Assembly: GCA_017307755.1 (NCBI GenBank)
Contig: JAFKGQ010000003.1
Location: 124,001 to 188,000 of the forward strand
Direction of reading: 5' to 3'
Origin: Chitinophagaceae bacterium
Lineage (GTDB): Bacteria; Bacteroidota; Bacteroidia; Chitinophagales; Chitinophagaceae
Length of the DNA: 64,000 nucleotides
Positions 58,761 through 64,000 of the stretch are shown here, piece after piece. Both the position numbers and the translations under genes were made by a program. The first letter of the stretch is position 1. Each line of letters begins with the position of its first letter. Below the pieces are notes generated by a model that did no database searches, was not told where the DNA came from, and saw only the letters and a list, made by a program, of their open reading frames with translations.

Positions 58761-60605
58761 TCATGTCAGGCAAGCTGCCGTGACAAGGTATCGCCAATCG
58801 TTGTTTTCAGCCGCATGAGCATCTTGCGGCTGAATTTTTTTATGCAGGACGGTCGGTCGCAGAATGTCTTCCCGGACAAGGCGTCGCCTGGCTTCATGGA
58901 TATATTCCTGTAGTACGGGGTGTTGCATCCAGGATCGCTGGGGAGGTTCATAACCTGTCTTATCTTTTCTCCAAACGATGTCCCTGGGAAGATCGTTTTC
59001 CATACTCGTCCTCAACAGCCATTTTGTCCAGCCTTCCCGGATCTTAAAGTGAGAAGGAAGGGAAAAGAGGAACTCCACCAATTCATGGTCCAGAAAAGGA
59101 AGCCGGACCTCTACTCCATGAGCCATGGAATTACGGTCCGCGTAACGCAGCAGCTCTTCCATTCCATTCATGAACGTATTGTAATACAAAACACCGCTGA
59201 GCCGGTCGAAATGCGGGATATCATAATAAGAGACGCCGAACTGACCGACAAAGTCCCGGGAAAGGTCCTTGCTGCTGCGTTGGCTGGCCGTCCTTTTTTT
59301 CTTCAGAAATATACCGGCATATACCGGCAGGTTAGCGGCCAGCCTGTTGCGCCAGGTCCAGCGATCGTCGACACCGGACTCCCTGGCGGCCTCCAGTTCC
59401 AGAACAAAGGCTTTTTTATCATTGCGGTACAATTCCTGCCAATACCAGTGATAATATTTATGATAGCCGGCGAGCAATTCGTCTGCACCCTGCCCGTCCA
59501 GTAGTACTTTTACAGACTGCCGGCCTGCCAGTCCGAATACTTTGAACTGGGCATAGATACTGGAAGAGAGGAATGGCTCTTCCTGGTGGTAGACCAGCTT
59601 TTCAAAGTCCTGTACCAGATCGGCGGCACAGGGTTCTATCGTATGGTTGTCGATGGGGAAGTAATCGCGTACCAGGTTGATAAAACGGGATTCGTCCTTT
59701 TCATAGCCGGGGAAGACGGCAGAAAATGTCTGGAGTCGGCGGGGATGCCCTTTTTGCGCGAGGAGGGTGGCGACCACTGACGAGCTGTCAAGGCCCCCGC
59801 TCAGGCTGGTGCCCAATGGAACATCGCTTCTCATCCGTCGCCGGACCGAGGCGGACAGAAGGCCTGTGAACTGTCTGATGGCGTCCTCTTCTCCGGGGGA
59901 GTAGTTATCGCCTATTTTGATATCCCAATAAAGGGAGGTGGTCAGTTCGCCCGATGCCGGATAGTATACAAGAAAGCTTCTTGCGGGCAGTTTGCAAATG
60001 CCGTTGTAAAAGGTTTCAAAGCCATTGGCCGGATTTTGGGTATAGCCAATGGTGATAAAGTTGAATACGAGCTTTTTATTGATGTCTTTTTTGACGCCGG
60101 CCGCCCAAAGGGCTTTCATTTCACTGGCGAAGAGGAATTGCGTAGCATCCTTATAAAAGAACAGCGGTTTTTCGCCAAAACGATCCCTGGCGGCGAATAA
60201 TTTTTTTTCCTGTTCGTCCCAGATGGCGAAGGCGAACATGCCGTCAAAGTACTGTAGACATTCCGGACCATAGTGATCATAGGCCGCCAGGATGACCTCT
60301 GTGTCGGATGCCGATGAGAACGCATATCCTTTCGACTGCAGGAGGCTCTTCAATTCGAGATAATTATAGATCTCTCCGTTGTGGAGGATGGTATAACGGC
60401 CCAGGTAATGCATAGGCTGTGCGGCCGCGGGGCTAAGATCGATGATCGCCAGCCTGCGATGGGCCAATCCCACCTGACCCGAAAGGTTTATCCAGGCGTC
60501 TTCTCCATCAGGACCACGATGAGCGATGGCGTCTGTCATTTTTTTCAAACGCTCCCGGCTGATGTTTGCCGGATCGGGAGATAGAATGCCTGTAATACCA
60601 CACAT
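58761..60605 (-). CDS. asnB: asparagine synthase (glutamine-hydrolysing)
   Basis: 614 residues. It converts aspartate, glutamine and ATP to asparagine. The class II glutaminase domain starts with Cys 2 (MCGITGILS), which becomes the N-terminal nucleophile; HRRLAIIDLSP and HNGEIYNY are further glutaminase residues. The synthetase domain has the PP-loop SLSGGLDSSSVV and LLDGQGADELLAGY. It starts 1 base after the DUF2911 gene ends, so the two share a transcript. AsnB-like enzymes also amidate surface or secondary metabolites, which is possible here. Confidence 0.93.
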   Translation of the reverse strand: MCGITGILSPDPANISRERLKKMTDAIAHRGPDGEDAWINLSGQVGLAHRRLAIIDLSPAAAQPMHYLGRYTILHNGEIYNYLELKSLLQSKGYAFSSASDTEVILAAYDHYGPECLQYFDGMFAFAIWDEQEKKLFAARDRFGEKPLFFYKDATQFLFASEMKALWAAGVKKDINKKLVFNFITIGYTQNPANGFETFYNGICKLPARSFLVYYPASGELTTSLYWDIKIGDNYSPGEEDAIRQFTGLLSASVRRRMRSDVPLGTSLSGGLDSSSVVATLLAQKGHPRRLQTFSAVFPGYEKDESRFINLVRDYFPIDNHTIEPCAADLVQDFEKLVYHQEEPFLSSSIYAQFKVFGLAGRQSVKVLLDGQGADELLAGYHKYYHWYWQELYRNDKKAFVLELEAARESGVDDRWTWRNRLAANLPVYAGIFLKKKRTASQRSSKDLSRDFVGQFGVSYYDIPHFDRLSGVLYYNTFMNGMEELLRYADRNSMAHGVEVRLPFLDHELVEFLFSLPSHFKIREGWTKWLLRTSMENDLPRDIVWRKDKTGYEPPQRSWMQHPVLQEYIHEARRRLVREDILRPTVLHKKIQPQDAHAAENNDWRYLVTAACLT

Positions 60606-60606
60606 G

Positions 60607-61173
60607 TTACCAGCTGATGGGGAGTTTTACCAGCACGTCATCCCAATTGATGATCAGCAGGGCGCCCGTTTTAGCTTTTTCAAATTCCATGGAGAAGGCT
60701 TCCGCTATTTCGGACTGCCGCTCTACCGGAACAGAGGTACGCAGCACATCCTTGGTCATGTCATAACGAAAGGCGCCCCAGGTGTCTGTTTCTTTATTGA
60801 GAATGATCGTCCACCTGTCTGTATCCACCAGGGCATACAATGTATAGCGCCCTTTCTTTACTTTTTTGTTATCGATCTTCACGTCTCTGAAGAACTCAAG
60901 CTCTGTGGCTTCGTTTGCGCCTAACCGCCATACTTTCCCATATTCCACGAGATCGCCGAACAACCTCCGTCCATTTTTTTGCGGACGGCTGTAGATGGCC
61001 CGGGCAATGAGGGGGCCCGGTACTTTATCCTGGATCTTTAGAACGGGATAATCCACTGGAAAATAGCACATATCCATGGGTGATTTATCCAACGAAGGGG
61101 ATTTGGATTGAGCATGGATCTGATCCAGACTGATTATCAAGGCGGCGGCAAGGACTACATGGCGAAAGGTCAT
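60607..61173 (-). CDS. DUF2911 domain protein (secreted)
   Basis: 188 residues. A signal peptide (VVLAAALIISLDQIHAQ) is followed by a DUF2911 domain. Features include ARAIYSRPQKNGRRLFGDLV, YGKVWRLGANEATELEF and TLYALVDTDRWTIILN, giving a beta-sandwich-like protein of unknown function that is frequent in Bacteroidota. The gene directly precedes asnB with a single base between stop and start. Confidence 0.9.
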   Translation of the reverse strand: MTFRHVVLAAALIISLDQIHAQSKSPSLDKSPMDMCYFPVDYPVLKIQDKVPGPLIARAIYSRPQKNGRRLFGDLVEYGKVWRLGANEATELEFFRDVKIDNKKVKKGRYTLYALVDTDRWTIILNKETDTWGAFRYDMTKDVLRTSVPVERQSEIAEAFSMEFEKAKTGALLIINWDDVLVKLPISW

Positions 61174-61230
61174 AGATGTCTAATGATTGGTTAAACCTTA
61201 ATTATGTATTGTAAAATTATTCAATTTTTA

Positions 61231-61824
61231 CTACCCGGACAGTCGTTGCAGCTCGGTAAATGCAAAATTTTTCAGGTCCGGGAAAAAACGATTATAACAG
61301 GCTTTCAGGTCTTCATATTGTGTTTCGAAAATGTGAAAAGCCCGAAGAGGGTCGGGCATGTGGGCGGCCCGGCGCGCCAGGCCAAAAAAGCTGTTGTAGA
61401 TGCCTTCCCGGAATTGATAATTATACAACCAATCCTGCTGCCGCATATACGGGAAAAGACGGGCAAACCGGCCGGGGAAAAGCGCCTGTCTGTTGCCCAC
61501 CTGCTCATAGGTCCTGACGGCAAAGGCCCGAAGGCTGCCGGGGTCAGGGAATTCGGCCGGGTCGCACGCGAGGAAATGGTCATATATAATGTCGACAAGC
61601 GCTCCGGAATAGAGGCCATAGTCTGCCCTGAAAAAATGCTTGGCTTCCCGGGTAATGGGATGGGTGTCGGTAAAAGTGTCGATGGCCCGATGGAGATCGA
61701 TACCATTTCTAATGGTTTCTGGGTAGTCCAGCTTTTTTTTCCCTTTTACAAAGTCACTGATCAGATTGCCCACGGCTATGTCGGGTACGCCGAAGGACAG
61801 GTATGCATGTGCCAGATAATTCAC
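61231..61824 (-). CDS. acyl carrier protein phosphodiesterase (AcpH-like)
   Basis: 197 residues. Family members remove the 4'-phosphopantetheine group from acyl carrier protein. MNYLAHAYLSFG is the family start; LISDFVKGKKKLDYP, HRAIDTFTDTHP and DIIYDHFLACD contain the conserved Asp/His residues that bind metal in this HD-related fold. The start codon is GTG at 61824. It lies 57 bases upstream of the DUF2911 gene on the same strand, so it may begin that transcript. Confidence 0.88.
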   Translation of the reverse strand: MNYLAHAYLSFGVPDIAVGNLISDFVKGKKKLDYPETIRNGIDLHRAIDTFTDTHPITREAKHFFRADYGLYSGALVDIIYDHFLACDPAEFPDPGSLRAFAVRTYEQVGNRQALFPGRFARLFPYMRQQDWLYNYQFREGIYNSFFGLARRAAHMPDPLRAFHIFETQYEDLKACYNRFFPDLKNFAFTELQRLSG

Positions 61825-62058
61825 CTGTACAATTTACTGAATTTGACTAACATTTATCCCCGGGATAAATCGCCGGGAGCGGTTGCTGGCGGGCAACCAA
61901 CCGTTCGCATGCTTTAACAATATGACCGGCGATTTTATACTTTTATTAAGAAATCGGCGCTAATGCAGTGCTGTCAAGGGTTTCAGGAGGCGTTAAAAAC
62001 CCCTGCCGTTGAAACGTTCATAATTCCTTCACACAGGCCACCGTTGGTGTAGATTGTA

Positions 62059-62286
62059 TTGCACGAGGAGTGTAACCTTAATAGCTTTGCTGCGTCTAAG
62101 GTTCGAGAGTTCTTTACAACGGTGTATAATGAAGAAAGGCAGGCTAAAAAAAAATTTTTTAAACAGCTGCAACATTGGGGAAAAGCCTGCGTCTTATATA
62201 CAGTAGAAAAGACGGATAAACCCGCGGAACAGATCCGTCTTTACACAGAGAAAATGTCCGGAAAACGGATCAACTGGAAAATATAA
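62059..62286 (+). CDS. uncertain small ORF (75 aa)
   Basis: An open frame from TTG 62059 to TAA 62286. The peptide is Lys-rich (EERQAKKKFFKQLQHWGKA) with a Cys-Val-Leu-Tyr strand, no signal peptide and no recognised family. Its last codons lie within the outer inverted repeat of the palindromic element at 62257-62328, so its C-terminus could be an accident of that element. Weak start and no conserved motif keep this call low; it may not be translated. Confidence 0.3.
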   Translation: MHEECNLNSFAASKVREFFTTVYNEERQAKKKFFKQLQHWGKACVLYTVEKTDKPAEQIRLYTEKMSGKRINWKI

Positions 62287-62328
62287 TCCGTTTTCCGGAA
62301 AGATCTAATGTCAGCGAACCTTCGGTTC
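62257..62328 (+). repeat. palindromic element, second type, upstream of PepSY-like paralogue B
   Basis: Perfect 14-bp inverted repeat TCCGGAAAACGGAT (62257-62270) and ATCCGTTTTCCGGA (62286-62299), then ATCTAATGTC (leader core 62305-62312) and a hairpin GAACC-TTC-GGTTC (62316-62328). The second hairpin of the core elements is not found. The outer repeat shares TCCGGAAAA with the element at 27720. Confidence 0.7.
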
Positions 62329-62367
62329 TGGCGAAATCAACTTTAAAAAAATTATAAAAACAAGAAC

Positions 62368-62823
62368 ATGAAAAAGATTAGTTTATCCATCGCTATCGTG
62401 CTTATGATGGGGCTTAGCGCTTTCGCCGCTAAGAATGATGAAACCGACGTAAACAAAGAAGCTGTAAGGTCCTTCCATCGGGAGTTCGTCAATGCAAAAA
62501 ATGTAAAGTGGGAACAGAAAGTGGGTTATGTAAAGGTAGAGTTTACCTTGAATGACCAGGTACTCTTCGCGTACTACAACAATGACGGTCAGATGACCGC
62601 GATCGTCCGCAACATCGTTTCGGATCAGTTGCCCATCAGCCTGCTTACCTCGCTGAAGAACGATTACACAACATTTTGGATCTCGGATCTTTTTGAAATT
62701 GCATCAAATGATCAGACAAATTATTATGTGACACTGGAGAACGCGGACAAGAAGATCGTACTGCGCAGCAGCGGTATCGACAGCTGGGAAGTATATTCCA
62801 AGACAAAGAAGACTGCAGAGTAA
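62368..62823 (+). CDS. small secreted protein, PepSY-like, paralogue B
   Basis: 151 residues. Signal peptide MKKISLSIAIVLMMGLSAFA. Mature part AVRSFHREFVNAKNVKWEQ, VKVEFTLNDQVLFAYYN and a closing SWEVYSKTKK follow the same order as the gene at 58257, which fixes the two as paralogues. The sequence identity by eye is modest. Function unknown; secreted proteins of this kind may bind peptides or metal in the periplasm. It has a terminator at 62874 and a palindromic element 39 bases before its start. Confidence 0.72.
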   Translation: MKKISLSIAIVLMMGLSAFAAKNDETDVNKEAVRSFHREFVNAKNVKWEQKVGYVKVEFTLNDQVLFAYYNNDGQMTAIVRNIVSDQLPISLLTSLKNDYTTFWISDLFEIASNDQTNYYVTLENADKKIVLRSSGIDSWEVYSKTKKTAE

Positions 62824-62873
62824 TTTAAAAAGAAGTAAGTATAAGAGCTTTATCGTTTGATTTTTAGTTGGAC

Positions 62874-62906
62874 AAAAGCCGTGCGGATTTTTCCCTGCGG
62901 CTTTTT
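62874..62906 (+). terminator. probable terminator after PepSY-like paralogue B
   Basis: AAAAGCCG/CGGCTTTT encloses a 16-nt loop and is followed by TGTTTTTT. It lies 50 bases past the stop codon. Confidence 0.65.
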
Positions 62907-62909
62907 GTT

Positions 62910-62940
62910 TTTTCCGGGCAAACCTGTGGTTTTCCGGGCA
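62910..62940 (+). repeat. direct repeat TTTTCCGGGCA flanking a TGT hairpin
   Basis: TTTTCCGGGCA at 62910-62920 and 62930-62940 brackets AAACC-TGT-GGTTT (62920-62932). The TGT loop is that of hairpin 2 in the core palindromic elements, so this may be a lone remnant. Confidence 0.35.
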
Positions 62941-63057
62941 TTTGCGTTATCTTTATAGACCCTATCGGACCCTACTCCCCCAGGAATGTATAAAAAGCTG
63001 TCCCAAGCGGGAGGCGATCTGTCTTCTTATTTGAAAATTCTTAAATCTCGAATGTCT

Positions 63058-64000
63058 ATGGCAAAACAACTTTTCTTCAACATCGAAGCCCGCAATAAGA
63101 TGAAGAAAGGGGTGGATACCCTTGCAAATGCCGCAAAGGTAACCTTAGGCCCCAAGGGACGTAATGTAGTGCTGGAAAAGAAATTCGGAGCCCCCTCCAT
63201 TAGCAAGGATGGGGTTACTGTAGCAAAGGAGATCGAGTTGGAAGATCCCATCGAGAACATGGGCGCTCAAATGGTAAAAGAAGTAGCCTCCAAGACGGCA
63301 GACATCGCCGGTGACGGTACTACTACCGCCACTGTGCTGGCCCAGGCCATCATCAGCGAAGGATTGAAGAACGTGGCGGCAGGCGCCAACCCCATGGACC
63401 TGAAGCGCGGTATCGACAAGGCTGTCGAGACTGTCATTGCGAGCCTGAAACAGCAGTCCCAGACCATCGGCAACGACAACAATAAAATAAGTCAGGTGGC
63501 TTCTATTTCCGCCAATAATGATGAAGCCATCGGCAAACTGATAGCCCAGGCTTTTGGTAAAGTAGGCAAGGAAGGCGTCATCACGGTGGAAGAAGCCAAG
63601 GGTACTGAAACCACGGTGGACGTGGTAGAAGGTATGCAGTTCGACAGGGGATATCTCTCCGCTTATTTCGTTACCAACAGCGAAAAGATGCAAGCGGAGC
63701 TGGATGATCCCTATATCCTCATTTATGACAAAAAGATCTCCGCGATGAAGGATATCCTCCATATCCTGGAGAAGGTAGCGCAGAGCGGCCGTCCCCTGCT
63801 GATCATTGCAGAAGACCTGGAAGGTGAGGCATTGGCTACCCTGGTGGTCAACAAGCTGCGTGGCACCATCAAGGTGGCAGCCGTAAAGGCCCCCGGTTTT
63901 GGCGACCGCCGCAAGGAAATGCTGCAGGATATCGCTATCCTGACCAAGGGTATCGTCATCAGCGAAGAACAGGGTTACAAACTGGAGGGCGCCGATCTCA
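63058..64000 (+). CDS. groEL: chaperonin GroEL (partial, 3' end outside the window)
   Basis: The first 314 codons of a 60-kDa chaperonin, which folds proteins in a double ring with [41 protein letters not shown] and [20 protein letters not shown] (Asp of the ATPase site in GDGTTT) are all intact, as is the apical [18 protein letters not shown]. An alternative ATG two codons earlier (63052) is in frame. No groES lies upstream: the 234 bases before the start hold only a terminator and a short leader. The usual CIRCE repeat was not seen. This may be a second groEL copy. Confidence 0.97.
   Translation, partial: MAKQLFFNIEARNKMKKGVDTLANAAKVTLGPKGRNVVLEKKFGAPSISKDGVTVAKEIELEDPIENMGAQMVKEVASKTADIAGDGTTTATVLAQAIISEGLKNVAAGANPMDLKRGIDKAVETVIASLKQQSQTIGNDNNKISQVASISANNDEAIGKLIAQAFGKVGKEGVITVEEAKGTETTVDVVEGMQFDRGYLSAYFVTNSEKMQAELDDPYILIYDKKISAMKDILHILEKVAQSGRPLLIIAEDLEGEALATLVVNKLRGTIKVAAVKAPGFGDRRKEMLQDIAILTKGIVISEEQGYKLEGADL

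Noticed and set aside
62824..63057. CIRCE heat-shock operator or groES upstream of groEL
   Set aside because: No TTAGCACTC/GAGTGCTAA inverted repeat was seen and there is no room for a groES gene.
1..64000. tRNA, rRNA, insertion sequence, prophage or integrase genes
   Set aside because: I saw no tRNA-like T-arm with matching acceptor stem, no rRNA segments and no transposase or integrase motif in the genes.

Overview
The window looks like chromosomal DNA of a Bacteroidota bacterium, most likely family Chitinophagaceae (inference). Supporting signs are a type IX secretion sorting domain, many lipoprotein and outer-membrane families typical of the phylum, TAnnTTTG-type -7 promoter boxes, weak ribosome binding sites, roughly 50 percent GC, and typical family members such as DUF2911, DUF2400/TIGR02757 and LptC-type lipoproteins. 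I see no rRNA, tRNA, insertion sequence, prophage or CRISPR array. Both ends cut genes: an acyl-CoA dehydrogenase on the left and groEL on the right.

Layout. 0-2.4 kb: end of the acyl-CoA dehydrogenase, then a cell-wall amidase with two small proteins. 2.4-6 kb: surface-glycan genes, a minus-strand three-gene set of overlapping genes plus one opposing glycosyltransferase. 6-9.7 kb: the oxidative pentose phosphate operon gnd-zwf-pgl (minus). 9.8-14.6 kb: diheme cytochrome, MFS carrier, RRM RNA-binding protein, a degenerate GHKL ATPase-like protein, an OmpW/PorT-like barrel and an orphan korB. 15.3-25.7 kb: JmjC-like cupin, YciO-type protein, RNase HII, a split YeeE/YedE transporter, heme A synthase, a membrane-anchored patatin, an NlpC/P60-like lipoprotein, a lipid kinase and an alpha/beta hydrolase. 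25.8-33.6 kb: typA, FkbM methyltransferase, heptosyltransferase-like GT9, meaB, a GT2, a Lon-N domain protein, coaX and lptC. 33.6-39.4 kb: aldo/keto reductase, then a TetR-TolC-EmrA-EmrB type efflux operon with a clear operator/promoter. 40-48.9 kb: SDR, DoxX-like protein, lysS, flavin reductase plus FAH hydrolase, class A beta-lactamase-like protein, fatty acid hydroxylase, GNAT protein. 49-56 kb: S41 peptidase and a secreted three-gene set whose large member carries 375-nt tandem repeats. 56-64 kb: DUF2400 protein, cystathionine gamma-synthase-like enzyme, two related small secreted proteins flanking DUF2911-asnB and an ACP phosphodiesterase, then groEL without an adjacent groES.

The most notable unexplained signal is a family of structured, dispersed palindromic elements. 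Three copies have an identical 37-nt core architecture: CTAATGATG, a 4-bp hairpin with TTC loop, 2 nt, and a 6-bp hairpin with TGT loop. Their stems co-vary, and each is preceded by a further inverted repeat. One copy lies in frame inside lysS. A diverged copy forms the 3' end of the GHKL-like gene, and two more sit just upstream of small genes. They could be REP-like mobile palindromes or a structured RNA family.
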